The position numbers and the translations under genes are program-made. From the NCBI GenBank assembly GCA_036785705.1, contig JAWUZG010000297.1, positions 1-64,000 on the forward strand: a stretch of DNA of 64,000 bases. The letters run 5' to 3'. Position 1 is the stretch's first letter. Every line of letters begins with the position of its first letter. Below the pieces are notes generated by a model. It was not told the origin of the DNA and ran no database searches. It saw only the letters and a program-made list of their open reading frames with translations. Positions 24,901 through 38,119 of the stretch are shown here, piece by piece. Source of the DNA: Acanthornis magna. Its lineage: Eukaryota > Chordata > Aves > Passeriformes > Acanthizidae.

Positions 24901-24935
24901 CATAAAAGGAATAAATGCACGTATTCCTTTTATGG
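24901..24935. promoter_or_regulatory. Perfect 13-bp inverted repeat with an exact CArG box
   Basis: CATAAAAGGAATA (24901-24913) and its exact reverse complement (24922-24934) flank an 8-base spacer. The right arm plus one base forms CCTTTTATGG (24926-24935), which fits the CC(A/T)6GG consensus for serum response factor. The left arm misses that consensus by one base. Structure is seen directly; SRF binding is inference. Confidence 0.45.
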
Positions 24936-26894
24936 TGCACTGGACATGGTTGAGAAAAAGTCAATGATCTGATTAGTAAGAACTTACATATACTCACCAA
25001 AATAATACAAACAGTATATCTTGGCTTCAAACACCTATATAGTTATATAATTTCAGGAAATTTTACTGCAATAATGCTTTTTATATGCAGCTGTCTCTGA
25101 CAGAACCGAATGTATATTGAGGCGATACATGTTTGAGAAAATTACCATGGGCTAAGCTTAAGTGTTAGCACCTCAGCTGAACTGCTGTGCCTGCCTTAAG
25201 TTTTGAATTGTCCACAGTGAAGCAATCAAATTATTTTAAAGCTTTTCTACAATTAGACTCCAAGCACTTCATTTTATTTCCAGCTAACATCAAAATTCCT
25301 GCCATAAACACAGAAGTCCCATAAGAAATAGGAATCAGAGTGGCTGCAATATGGTAATGGACTGAGCATTGAATCTGTGTTATAAAACCTGGATTCACTT
25401 CCCAGTGTTCTTGGATTTCCTTCAGCACCTTTCTGCACCTCACTGTGGTTTTTTTCCTGGTTGCCTTAGCTGTTACCATTATATATTTGAGGCAGAGACC
25501 ATTTCACATAATGTGTTTAGGCAGTTCTACAGGGTGGAACTACCGTAAATTCAAGCCTTTTGATGCTATTGTAGAATTAATTAGAATGCAAAAATAAAAG
25601 CTTAAGATATTTTCTGTATGTCACCGTTTCCATCCTGAAGTGTTTTGTACTTTTACCAGTGCCATCCAATAAACCATTCTTACAAAGACTAAATGTTGTT
25701 AATCCCTTAATCGAAATATATTTTCAATTTATTAACATGAAATTTACACAGGAAGTAATTTTAAATACTTACTAAATATTTACTTGTTTACTTACCATGA
25801 TCTTATGAATTATGAGGGATTAATGGTGTGAGCTGAACTGATATTAAAAAAAGTTTTAAAGCATTTCTGCTTTAAGGGGTTTTTTTTTAAATGTCTTCAT
25901 CAGCATCTGTGACTTTTTTGAGGGAAAGGGGGAGAGAACTACATTTGATTATGTAAATCTGCTAATATAGTTATCCCTACTGAATCAGCTGTCTTGGCAT
26001 AATATTTTAAACCAGAAAGCAGTCCTTTCTTAAACAAGAAACATTCTCCTCAAAGTGAGAGCTGAGATCTGTGTCTCTCATCTCATTTCCTGTCTTTCTA
26101 ATTTTTAATCAAAATAGATGAAGTCATTGCTTAAAATGGGTATTCAGTCACATGAATATTGTGGAACTGGTAGAACATAGATGTTTAGTAGTAGAAGAGA
26201 AGCATGACAGAGGTTAAATCCCACTGATCTCATTCCTTATCAGAGCCAATGGATCGTATTCACATGACCTCAAGGGGATCTCACATAAAGACTATGAACC
26301 ACAAACAACCCCCTCTATCCTCCCCAGCAGTACAAATTGGCTAAACTACTACACAAACATCTAAAAAAATAAATCTTTATTCTGCAAAGTGTTGAATGCT
26401 CATACTGTAATCTCAGCAGAAACACAAGCACACAGTTCAGGGCGCAGCTGAAACAGCATCAGAGTGCTCTGCACGTGCCTCACTAAGTCTTAAGGACACC
26501 GAATTGCAAACATCCTCTTTTAAACACATACAAACACACTCAAAGAGCAGGAAAAAGATTTCCCTCTTTTGATTAAACATATTTCTGATATTTCTGCATC
26601 ATACAAACTTCAAAGCACTTTTAAATGTGAACACTCCTAATCAATACTGAGTAATTTTAACTCCCAAACTGACAACAGTTAATATTTATTTCTTATACCA
26701 ATCTAAATATTTTATCTCAAGTCCGTTTTAATGTTTCCTGTGACCCTGCCTCTTTGAGGATAGGAAAGAAATATGATCCTCATGAGGCAGACACAGTTTT
26801 ACCTGTTGTAGGAGACAATATCGCATAAGCACTCCCAGGGAAGATTGGCAGTGCTCTTTCAACCTGTCTTGCTGTCACCAGATGTCAAATTGAT

Positions 26895-27344
26895 AGTCAT
26901 GGTGGGTTGACATTGGCTGTACACTGGGTGCCCACCACTCTACCATTCGCCTCCCCAGCTGGACAGGGGACAGAAAATATAATGAAAGGCTCGTGGAGGG
27001 GAAAGATAGGGACAGGGATAGTCACTGACCAGTTACTGTCACGGGCAAAACAGGTGAGTCACAGGGAAATTAGTACAATTTATTACCACTCACATCAGAC
27101 TAGGACAATGAGAAATGGGGCTATTCTCACACTTCCCTCTGGCTGAAGTCACACAGCTTTTTATCTCCCACTTCTCAACTCTGGTATCCCAGAGGTGCTA
27201 TCACTGTCTCTGATGGCTTCGGCCTTGGCCTGCTCGTGGCTCCATCTTGGAGCCAACTGACTCTGCTGGACATGGGGAAGACTTTTCACAGAAGCCACCC
27301 CTGTAGCCCACCCTGTAATAACCTGGCCACACAAACCAAATACA
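26895..27344 (-). mobile_element. Short solo LTR of an endogenous retrovirus (avian, minus orientation)
   Basis: About 450 bp. The plus strand opens (A)GTCATGGTGGGTTGACATTGG and ends ...CACAAACCAAATACA. The opening and the blocks CGGCCTTGGCCTGC, CTCCATCTTGGAGCC and CTGCTGGACATGGGGAAG are those of the bird LTR group also seen, in longer form, at 1116-2503. On the minus strand there is a TATA-like GATAAAAAGC (plus 27156-27165) and an AATAAA (plus TTTATT, 27080-27085) about 75 bases further on. The first T of the terminal TG appears mutated. No clear target duplication remains, so the copy is probably older. No internal retroviral sequence adjoins it. Confidence 0.8.
27080..27085 (-). promoter_or_regulatory. 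LTR polyadenylation signal AATAAA
   Basis: TTTATT on the plus strand is AATAAA in the sense of the LTR, about 75 bases downstream of its TATA-like box. A short R region is implied. Confidence 0.55.
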
Positions 27345-30300
27345 CCAATTTATGTATTATATTACAGGAGCTGACACAAATTTTGTTACTGCACAAGTAT
27401 CAAAGTGCACTTTCCCATTGTGATGCACCAGCTTTACAGAAGTGATAGTGCAGGAATGTGGTGCTCTCATTTTTCCAAAAGAGATGGGCTTCCCAACAAG
27501 ACTATGCATTTTCGACAACAGAGCGCCTCTAGGGAATACCCTAGGAATGTGGTTCCCTTAACACCCTCAGAAAGGTATGCCATCTTGCATAACAGAAGCT
27601 GTTCTCTACATGAAAGAGTATTACAACACCGCATCAAGCAAAAGAACACAACTTCAGTTTCTTTACAGCGAAATGAAAGCTAGTGAGTCAGTCCCATTTT
27701 CATTTTCCTGCGATGCTATATGTAACTGATAAATTGTCACAAGAATAAAACATAGATATAAATATTTCTTCCGCATGGAACCACCCATTCAAATTGTAAG
27801 AAAGAACCCAAACATCATCAGCAGTACTCAATGATGTAATTAGAGTATAGTAAGTATACTGTGAATGAGTTTGTTCTCCAATTTGTTTTTCTGCTTGCAA
27901 TCATAACATTGCCTGAGCCTAACTTTTTGTATCTAATGTTCCATTAGTACCCAGCATTCTAGCTCAGGTTATTTCCTGAAATTCTCTTGCAATCCACAAG
28001 GCCACACAAGGTCAGTACTTTCAGATATTGAACCACTGCCATCTGAAGACATTCCAGCTGTGAGGGTTAGCTAGTTTTCCTGCCATGAACATCTCCTTCA
28101 TTTACAAGATTGCTTTCTCCACATTTCCCTTTTCACTCAGTAAATGAAAATTACATGCATCTCTGTTTTAATGAGGAAAAAATAGAAACTGAAGATTTCA
28201 TGTCAGAACTCCAGTGTTTCAAATAAGACTGTTTTCCTTCCTCCCCCCTATTCTTAATGCTCATTTCTCTTTTCCCCTGTGTTCATTAAACTGTCCTGTC
28301 TACGGTAATACAGATCAAAGTCCACTCAGAATTACACAGCCCTAATGCAAAATGATCTACAAAGAACTTCATAATGCTGCTTAATTTGCCGATCTTTAGG
28401 GTAAGTTGCCCAAGATACAGAGATCCCATTCGCATATCAGCTTTCCTAATGACTGGAACTCAGTTCTTAGATTAGTCCATCAGAAAGAATACTCATCAAG
28501 GTTAATTTAATCAGGTGTAGATAATGTGTTGAAATAGTCTCCAGTCAATGGAGAAAAAAATATCCACCAGCAAAGCCTAATCTGACTGTTCTGACTCCCT
28601 CTGTGGAGGACAAATGCCATCTCCTCCACTGAGCATAGACGGGGCTGATGGAGATCAGCCTTACTGAGCTAATGTCAGCGTTCACAAGGAGCTCCTTCAA
28701 GTTTATTTCCTCATCTCTGTTTTCCTTTTCTCAGGCTTTACTGTCAGAGGACAAAACTGCTGCCAAAACTCAGACCCCAGAGGACTTAAGGAATATTTAA
28801 GTAGTCTCCATACCTACAGAGTGTATACATTTAGCCAGTTCTTTCTGAAATTGAGATGCATGGAAATGTCACATTCCAGACATCAAAATCTCACTGCAGT
28901 GGAGCAGCCTAGGAGATCAAAATCAAACTATAACTAAAAGCTTAGATAGAAACACAGAATTTGCAAAGCAAACTAAAATCTGTACATCTGGGAAAAAAAT
29001 CATATGCACATTTTTTGCTGTGCAGGTGACAAGCACAGAACTTTATGGGATACAAACACAGGTCCATGCTGGTGGACTTTTACATGCATGTATGCCACTA
29101 AAAATTAAGATGTGGGTGTGGGTACTGACCATGCTCACCCATGCAAGTGTGCTCAAAAAGACTTTTGATGACATGAAAACAGCGTCAGTGCATAGCTATT
29201 TATGACTTTAAGGTGGCCTCCTGCATCTTATAAATTTCTGAAGCAACTAAGAGTTGAGAAAGGAAGCTGGTGCTGTGATGTTGATCATAGCATCATCCTG
29301 GGCGCCTGCACAGTCGTGCAGGAAAAGGCGAGCCCCTAAAGCCAAGCAGCAGTGTCACTTCTTCCCAGCATGCAGTCTTCAGAAGCAGGCACAGGGAACA
29401 TATCAAGAATATAGCAAAGATGTGTAGGAAAAAAAAATCACGAGGAATGGACACCAAGATCTATGTAATAAAAGATCAGTCTTTGTTACTTCCTTGGTTC
29501 CTCTGATATTCAAGGGCACCACAGTCTCACAAAGCATTGACCTTCCCAGCAGCCCCACATGGGTGAGAAGTACTCCCCTCCCTCCACGTGGGAACATGAG
29601 GTACGAGTGATCAAGAATAATGAGTCTGATGCAGCCTGGGATGTGGCCCTGAGAAGTTTGGCCAGCTGAGATGAGAACTGAGGAGCCATCTTCTGGCTCC
29701 TCATTCAGCTCCTGAAGAGAGAACCAGGGACTCAGTCAAGTAAGACTTGCAAGTTACGGCCTGAAAGCACCAAGGAAAAGACTATAGATCTCTCTAAATC
29801 CTGAGTGAAGCACCACCTTTCCATATTTTTCACTAATATTTCCATGAATATTTCTTTCCACAGCTATAACCATCAACTCAACTAGATTTTCCTGTGGTAC
29901 GTGGAGAGGGAATTCCCCATATTAGGAAGAATATATAAAATTTAGTTTCCTTATTTGAAAGTATATAACATCTAATTCCCTGATTGCCATAAGTCATATA
30001 ACTATGTTCAGAAACACCAAAATAGGAAAACATACTTGTCATAAATTGTTCTTTTCAAAACATACCACCAGCTAAAGCATGGTATTAAAGCTAATTTTAA
30101 CATAATCTGAAATAGGATCAGAATAAGGATCACATTTCCCATGTTACATCTATTTTCAGGTTTAAAATATTCAAAACAAAAATGTTTACTTTTCCTAAAT
30201 TTAAAAGCAACATGCATGGCAAACTATATTCTGGCCAACACTGCTCATCAATTGAACATTTCAGGGTTTTTCTGGACATACAGAGCTCTCACTGCAATGA

Positions 30301-33300
30301 ATCAGGCAGAGCTGAATATAAATTTTTACCTAGAACCAAACAGAGGACTTAATAATTACTAGTGAAGGAATACTTTCAAATTCTTGTTTTATTTCATTTC
30401 TCATTTTTAGTCACATTTTCTCTGAGTTTTAAGAATGACTTTAGGCTATTCAGTTTCAGCAAAACTGGCTGGATTAATCAACAGCATCACACATTTTGTA
30501 CCAGACCAAATATTGATCCACGAAGAGTTATTTCTGAAGGGTATTAGAAATGGAAAACTTCCATGTGTTCTTTTCTGTAACTCGTTCACCTATCTCTATA
30601 CAAAATTGAAGTTTCATTTATGATTTTTACAGTTTGGTCTAGACTTACTCTGAAAAAGTATTCAGGAGATGCACACAGAAATTACCATGCCTTTAGGAAT
30701 TTGAAAGTATAAGTCTGCACTTTTAAACTACAAATACCCATTTCAATACTTACAAATAAAATAATAAGCTATTTTACGATTTCTATTTAGCTTGTTTTTC
30801 AGAAAAACCAAAGTAAAAAATTAAAAAATTTGGGAATAACAATCCCACCAAAAATTTAAGGATCTGATCTTTCAAGAAAACCCAGACTCAGTTGAAAACT
30901 TGATCATTAATGCCCATTCCTGATTTCAAGGAGAATTAAAAGCACAGAAAACTTCTTTACAGGACTCCTTATTATATTGTGTACTTTGTTGTGCTTTGTG
31001 AGAACTCAGTAAAATTAATAATTTCAGCTTAGAAAGACAAGACATTCTGTGCCTTAGCTGGAAGCTATCTTCCTTGTCTATTAGTCAAACATTCAAAAGG
31101 ATATAACACAGAGTTTAGTTTCTGGCCTGGCAACATTTCTCAGCTGCTTTACATGAGGTTTGCTGCTAATAACTAGACAGGATGTAAAGAACTAAGGAAC
31201 ATCAAAAAGTGGTTCTAGGATAAATATGTTTCACTGCCAACACAGGAACTGAGCATTTGTGCAAATCTAAGACAGAGTTTGGTTTTCTTTAGGAACTGAT
31301 TCTTTATCGATGCTTCTAAACATGAACAGTTTCCATAATGCATTCAGTATTACCAGCTTAGCTTTCAAGCAGAGTCTACTGTCACAAGTCTGTTCTACCT
31401 CCCATACGTTCCAAACTTCAAAGATTTTTCATATATCTGTTTTGGTCCCAGTGCTATTCTATTGAGAACAGGCCCAAACAAAATTTGTAAGACAAAGGTA
31501 ATGAAATTACAGGATATGTCACTTTGATCTGTTTTCTTCAGTACACCACACAAACCAGACCCTGAAAAGTACATCTGAAGATAAACAGCTCATACACTGT
31601 TGAAGCACTGTGTATTTTCAGCATTTCCTGTGCTGAAACAGCCTTGAGTGGGCTATGTAGATAAATGAACACCATGAAAAGCACAGACAGGTCTGCTTGC
31701 AAGATACTTAACACTGCCTGTGGGATAAACATTCATACAAGTCAAGACTCCACTGGGTATATAGAAATTAAATATATCATTTGGAAATACAATAAACAAA
31801 AATGTTTCACAAACTTAGAGCTGATCTGAGAAAGTGCAGATTAAGCCGAGTACAATCTTCTAAAGGTACAGAGCCTCCTGCCACCGCAGCAGCGTCTGCA
31901 GACTCCTAACTTCACCAAATGTGCCCCAGTTTCCATGCCACATACATTATCCTATATGTTGTGCAGCAAATTGAGTGAAAACATGGATGAAGGCACAGGT
32001 CAGTGCTGGCTTTTGCTGAGGTGGTGTGCAGTAACAGTGTACTTGGGTGAAAAAACACTGGAGAGGCATTTCCTCCCTTCCAGATGACTGGCAGCAGGGA
32101 AGTGATACAGCCCTAAAGCACAGGTGCCCTCATCCAAAGGGAGGGACTTGGGTCACTACAAGGACCTGCAAGAAACAGGGACAGCTACTTGTCTTCCTCA
32201 AGCTGACTGGTTAGTGAGAAGGAGCACCATTCACTCCCAACACATGCACCTTTCACATCAGCTTCAGCAGATCGTTTTCTCTTTCTTCTCAAGCCAGTAT
32301 AGATTAAACAGATTTACCAGAGATTCCATGGTACACATGAAAGATGATTGACATCGAATCACTGTGACCCCCAAATCAGTTACACCCTAAAAGGTCAAAA
32401 GCAGCACACTTTGTTTAACAGATTCAAAAATCTGACTGTGACTTACTGTCCTTTCAATACAAACAGTTGTATTTACTGACAAATTGGCATTGTTTTTCCA
32501 AAGAAGAATCTCTTTCCTTATTTCAAGACCAAGGCCAAACCAAAACTATCTGAACTGCTTCTTAGACACAGATCAAATATAATATCCCTAAAGGTCATGT
32601 CAAGAGCCATCCTTCAAGGTTAGCTGCATTAGATGATGACTATAAACAAGTAGATAACAATAGCTAAATAGACATTTGCTTTTTGCAACATGTTCTCACT
32701 GGCATCAGTAGATCTGCTAATGGGAGCAAGTGCAACTCACTAGGATGTGTCTGCTAGGACAGCAGAGGGAGCATTGCCCATTTTGCTTTAGAAACACACA
32801 GCAGTGAAGGAACAGGATGAGGATTGCATAAGAAAAAATCACATTTGCTGAAGAAATTGCACCTGACTTAAAGAAGGCCTAAAAGACCACTTCTCCAGTT
32901 TGTTTCTAGGATAAGATGGTTATGAGGGTGAAGCATATGAATAGCAAAAGGCTTATTTTTTACCTTTTCTCCTCAGCTGAGTTTTCACAGCACAGACTAG
33001 GAGCACAGTCAATAAGGTCTGGATGAATATTGCAAAATTAATTAGGAAACTGCAAAGGAAACAGCCAGGAAACTGAAAATTAAGCAGATCAAACAGGAGG
33101 TCCACATATCGACCATGGTCAACATCCAGGGAGAAAACTTTCACACATCTTTCAGTCTCACACCTTCACAGTGGCAAAAGACTGCAGTATGATCATCTCC
33201 TACTTTGCTGAAAACAGCTGCTAATAGCTCCAGCACCAGAAAATCTAGAGAAAAATTGTTTTCCTAGGAAGCTCCTTTCATCTCTATAGGTCTTGGACAC

Positions 33301-34856
33301 CATTAAGTCACACTTGTAACTTTGAGGGCATTCTTTATCCGTGGAAATGCATAACAAAATGGGACACATTACACATATTCTCCAGTCAGCAGCAGGCAAG
33401 CACTGGCTTATGCACAAGCAAGGTGTGCATCGTTTCCCCACAGAAAGCTTCAATTATCTTAATGTGACTACTCATGTTGGAAGCATCTACATCAAACAAC
33501 CTGTTTAGTTTATTTAAGATGCGATAAGGAGGCAGTTAGTGCATAGACTCAGTGTGGAAGATATTCTTTGCTTTTTCCTCAGACAAACTCATAAGAATTC
33601 ACATCAATGGAAGCTGAAGCTAACCAAATTCAGGCTAGAAGTTTAATCACTGCAACGTCACACTGAAATGCAGAGGCTTTAGCATTGCCTGACACCTTGA
33701 AATCAAAGCTAGCAAACTGTTAAAAACGTGCTATAACTCAGACACATATTCATGGGCCTGACATAGCAACTGTTGTTGTGGTTTGTTGCCCAATATTATA
33801 AAGGTTGTCACTGAAGATCTTGGCTCTACCTCTGGTCACAGAGCACTTTAATCTATGGCGCTATTCATTTTACCTTCTTTCTGTGTCAAAAGGTAAAATG
33901 TATCAGTCTGTATGTGAACTTAAGTCACCAGCTTAAACATGTAAAAAGATAGAAACTCTTCACTTTAATAGATTTTTGCTAGGACAGTTTTAAGTCTGTT
34001 TTACAATGTGAGTGGGTTGTTTTGTTCGGTTGGTCTTTTTAAGAGGAAAATGGCAGTGCTTTTGGATGGCTCCATTCACAAGATCAGAAGAGAAAGCAAA
34101 GAGATCTTCCTCCTCAAAAACATTTAATATAGACTAATAAACTTAAATGAATTTGACGGAAAATATAGATAAATTAAGTAAAAAAATAATTACAATATAT
34201 TTCCCACAGACCTGAGGAATGTGAAATAATAGTTACCTGGCTCCAGGTGGCAACAATTTCTATTTTCTTCCTACAAATATTTTTGACATAGCTCTGTGAT
34301 AATATAGGATGAAATTAAGACCTATTTTTGAGTGATAGGGCATGGACAAGATATCTTGGAAAATACTTCAAAAAGGCTTTCTAGTTTGATTCATTTGAAA
34401 ATTCTCTTTGTTCAGTTTTATACTGAGGATACGGTTGTGGCAAGAGTAAAAGCAAGAATAGCATAAGAGCATTTGTAGAAGGAAAGCAGTGTCAAGAGAG
34501 AGCCCTTGAGTGCCCTCTGTTCCCAGCTTTCCTCTTCCAACCTGAAAAAGCACCTGAAAAAAAATGTTGGAGCTTGCATGTTCTCCTAATATTTCTTTTC
34601 CTGTCTAGAGCATTTGCTGATAGCAGTCTTCCAAACTCTTTGGAAGAGTTTTTTCTGGAACAGTTTTTCTGGAAATTACTTTCTGAAATCATCCTACTTA
34701 AACAAATGAAAACCAGCTGTCTTCTCAGGACTAGAAATCATTGGATATACAAACACATGACACTGTAAGCAAAGATATACAGGAAAAAGATTGTGAGCAA
34801 TACATCAGGCAAAGCACTCAACAAAACCACAAAAACAGAGCCATGAGGAATCTTAC
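27345..34856. other. Unique AT-rich non-coding sequence
   Basis: About 7.5 kb without a recognised gene or transposon. Frames at 27405-27683, 29403-29704, 34492-34768 and elsewhere are short and motif-free. A weak minus-strand exon candidate at 32964-33049 is listed separately. Confidence 0.6.
32964..33049 (-). other. Weak exon candidate encoding a hydrophobic segment
   Basis: On the minus strand, TTTCCTGGCTGTTTCCTTTGCAG (acceptor, ending at 33050) precedes 86 open bases ending AAAAG, followed by the donor GTAAAA. The frame continues from a longer one (32953-33144). It encodes about 20 hydrophobic residues (FLINFAIF...LLVCAV) followed by a basic KTQLRRKGKK, which would suit a membrane segment and its cytosolic edge. 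T-rich antisense DNA often looks like this by chance, and I recognise no family. Confidence 0.15.
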
Positions 34857-35404
34857 TGTGCTGGTTTTGGCTGCAGTACAGTTGGTTTTCTTCACAGTGG
34901 TTCATATGGGGCTTAGTTTCAGATTTGTGCTGAACATGGTGATGATAATACAGAGATGTTTTTGTTACTGCTGAGCAGGGCATACACAGAGCCAAGGTCT
35001 TTGCTGCTTTTCCTACAGCCATGCTGGTGAGGAGGCTGGAGGTGCATGGGAGGAGACACAGCTGGGACAGGTGACCCAAACTGACCAAAGGGAAATGCCA
35101 GACCATGTGACATCCTGCTCAGGGGAGGGGGGATATAGTAGGAAGAAGGGGAACATCTGAAGTGATGGCTTTTGCCTCCCCAAGTCACTGTTACCTGTGA
35201 TGGGGCCCTTGGGAAACACTGAATTAATTCCTTGTTTTCCTTTGCTTGTGTGTTTGACTTTTGCTTTCCCTATTAAACTGTCTTTATCTCAACCCACGAG
35301 TTTTCTCATTTTTACCCTTCCCATTCTCTCCCCAATCCCACTGGTGGGGGAGAGAGCGAGCAGCTGCCTGGGGCTCGGCTGCTGGCTGGGGTTAAACCAT
35401 GACA
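34857..35404 (+). mobile_element. ERVL-type solo LTR (avian, plus orientation)
   Basis: A 548-bp LTR from TGTGCTGGTTTTGGC to GGGGTTAAACCATGACA, with TG/CA ends. I recognise this as a very common bird ERVL-type LTR. U3 holds the diagnostic GTTTTTGTTACTGCTGAGCA block; the TATA region near 35131 is degraded (GGATATAGT). An ATTAAA polyadenylation signal lies at 35272-35277, followed by TCAACCCACGAG and the U5 end. Against my recollection of the family it seems to have small internal deletions, one around 35200. The flanks (CTTAC left, GAGGC right) are not a visible duplication. No retroviral genes adjoin it, so it is a solo LTR. Confidence 0.88.
35272..35277 (+). promoter_or_regulatory. LTR polyadenylation signal ATTAAA
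   Basis: The common ATTAAA variant, placed before the shared AACCCACGAGT motif (35291-35301) with 13 bases between. Confidence 0.6.
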
Positions 35405-37147
35405 GAGGCTAAGGCAAAGCCTCAGAAACAGGCAGAGGAAGAGAAGGAACTACACTTCCTTCAAGTACTCTCTGTACTCCAAACATTTACAGCCACAGCT
35501 TTTCTTAAGCCAAGCATGCTTTCACTCATTTACTAATTCTCCAGAGAACACTGTCAGGAATTTGCATGATGTTTTAATACACACAATGGCCTGCGGCAAG
35601 GATTTCCACCGATTAACAACACATGACGTCGAGAGCTGGCTTCTCTGTTTTGTTTTGCATTTTTACGGACAAATTTAAGCATGAATCCTTTACCAGCATC
35701 CAATAGCTGTAACACTCTTAGGAAGGATAAATACCACTGAAATCTAATGTCCTCCTCTCTGCTCAACTAGTTTTGGCTGAATTAGACAACTAATAGCAAA
35801 ACAATCCAAATCACTCACCCAAAATGCATCCTGCAGGATCACTGAGGCATCATTCCCTTGCCTAGGGCTTCTCACCTTCCCCTTGACCAGGTATCATGAG
35901 CTCCACCAGCCACAGGGAGCCCACTAGGGCTCAGACAGCTCTTTCAGGGACACTTCTGTCACCTATCAATCCCACCTATTGGCACCCTTCCTGTGACAAT
36001 CATAACCTCTTTCTCAGAGACAAATCCAGTGAATGAGTGTTAGGAATAGCTTCCCTTGTTCTAATAAAACAGTTATACCATAAGTACATTAAAGAGTGGT
36101 GGCCACCTTTGCTCTATTGCCACATGAATCAGGAAGGCAAAATCTGTTCCCACTGACAGATCCTGCTTTGCCTTTTGCCAAGTTTGAATGCTGTGCTGTT
36201 CTTTATTTAACTTTGGTACTTGCAATGTAAACAGATAGACAATTCTGGTTACATATATCTTTTACTGGGTTAGGGAAAATTAGAAGCAGATGGTAGCAAT
36301 ACTAAGTGTACCTATAAAAAACAAGTATCTGGTTCAGAGCTATCTGAAATCAAGGGAGGAGCTTCCACCAGGAGTCTGAAGGGTTATTGGTGACAGTGGC
36401 CAAAGCATGCAGCCATGGGTGAACAGCCTGGTGCTCCCCTTAGCACACACAGCGAGCTTCCTCCTGGGTGATGTGCCCTTGCACTTGCACTAATGGCAGG
36501 CAGAGAGAGGGGACACACCCATCCCGGTGCACCTCTGGTGTCTGAGAGGGTTGTGTCCCTGGGGAGGGAGTGTGCTGATGAGTTGTGCAAGTGTAAACTA
36601 TAGACAGGACTGGACTCTTCAGCCTTCACAGAAATCAGCATCCCTTCAGGTGTGGAGCTGGAGAACAGTTTTGCAAATACAGTGAGAAGAAAGCACAAGT
36701 GGCTTTCTTCTCACAGTGGCTCCCCAGCTTCTGAGTGACACTGACAAACTTCCACAGCTACACAGCCCAACATAAATAGACTTAAGGAGGCATCCTGGTA
36801 ACACTTCAGCAGAAGCCTCCATAAGTTTTGTAATGATTCTACTGACAAAAGTCACTTTGGCTGTCTTTCTCTACTCCCCAGTTAAACCCAATTCCTCACT
36901 TTCTGCCAGCAAAGAAGTAAGACAGACCTTAACAAAACAGAAATGTTCAGAAAGTGCTACATTTCCATCCATCAGAAAGCAAAAGCACAGATAAGGTATG
37001 AGTCCCACTAAATCAAAACCTACAATTAAAGAAACTGTTGTCTGCACTCCATAACCAAGTTGTGTTTACACGGCAATTTTATCCAGCTTGTCATCTCATC
37101 AGCTTTCAGAACTTGTATTTCAGAGAACTCATTGCATAGTTATATTA
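35405..37147. other. Unique non-coding sequence between two solo LTRs
   Basis: No gene recognised. Slightly richer in GC at 35830-36000 and 36400-36560. The frames at 36384-36855 (minus) are motif-free. Nothing retroviral is visible between the two plus-strand LTRs, so they are not the ends of one provirus; their sequences also differ. Confidence 0.6.
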
Positions 37148-37579
37148 TGCTGTCTGTTATAAATGAGAGTGGAGTGATTTTTCGCATGTTGGAGTTGATG
37201 GTTGCTGTTGTATTGTTGTACCTGTTGAGTGGAGTTGAAAGTTTGGATTTTTGATAAAGTTCTAGATTGAAAAGTTAAAAAAAGAGACTGTTTTAAAGAT
37301 GTTTTAAGAGTGTAATGTTTCTGGGTAAAAGCATTGGGATATTAAAGTTGTTTGGAGCAAAATAAAAGGGATTGAAGATACTTTAGATGGAAAAGCAGTT
37401 GAACCCATGTAACCCTGAGTTCAGAAGTTATGTACTTTTTAAAAAAAAAATCCTTTATCTTTGTAATTTTATTTATGTAAAACTCAGTTTTTATGTTGTA
37501 TTGTAAATCTGTAAGCCCATCACCCATCCCAATATTAAAGGCACTCTGCAGCACCCGAGCTAAAAATAGAAGGTTTGCA

Positions 37580-37724
37580 CCTCTCCGCCCACCTCAAGTG
37601 GAATACTAATGAGGCCCTTTCCCGCCTTTGCAAATTACCCCTAGGCAACGATCCATCTATTGGTGGGGAAGGCCACCTCATTAATTAGTATTCCCAATCA
37701 CCAGCGAGCGAGAGGGCGGAGAGG
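37580..37724. repeat. Large imperfect inverted repeat in U3
   Basis: CCTCTCCGCCC...GGAATACTAATGAGG (37580-37614) is mirrored by CCTCATTAATTAGTATTCCC...GGGCGGAGAGG (37676-37724). The outer 11 bases pair exactly, and so do the GGAATACTAAT/ATTAGTATTCC blocks. The right arm has extra bases in its middle. It sits 30 to 170 bases upstream of the TATA box. Confidence 0.8.
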
Positions 37725-37752
37725 CTAATTCGGACCAGCCCATCAAAAACTT

Positions 37753-37758
37753 TATAAA
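37753..37758 (+). promoter_or_regulatory. TATA box of the LTR promoter
   Basis: CTTTATAAATTTGG is a good TATA element. Transcription would be expected to start about 30 bases downstream, near 37783, giving an R region of roughly 360 bases up to the polyadenylation site. Confidence 0.6.
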
Positions 37759-38119
37759 TTTGGCCCTCTTAGGAGCTGAGGGGTCTTTTTTTCCAGGTGC
37801 CTTTACCTCCAACAGCTGCAGACTCTGGTCTGTGCAGGGTGCCTGGTGTCTCTGTCTCTCTGACTAGCAGGGAGGCAGAGACTGGGTCGGGTGCTGGGCC
37901 TCTTGCCCATTTTTATGGGCTATACTTAAAATTTTTTTTTGGACTTAAGATTAGCTTAAGTTCGCCACCCGGCCTGAGGGATCTCCTTGTCCTTGACCAC
38001 CAACCGGTGGCCAGGAGAGTCTTATTGCCGTCCTGGGACCTTCCTTTTTTTTGTGCTTTTTTTTCTTTCTTTTTCCTTTCATTTCTCCCTCGGGAGATCC
38101 TGGACCTCGTGGGTCCAGC

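Larger units (their letters stand above)
19708..26894. other. Unique AT-rich non-coding sequence
   Basis: About 7.2 kb without a recognised gene, apart from the weak exon candidate at 20114-20290 and the hairpin at 24901-24935. No transposon was recognised. The stretch near 24280-24700 is particularly AT-rich. Confidence 0.6.
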
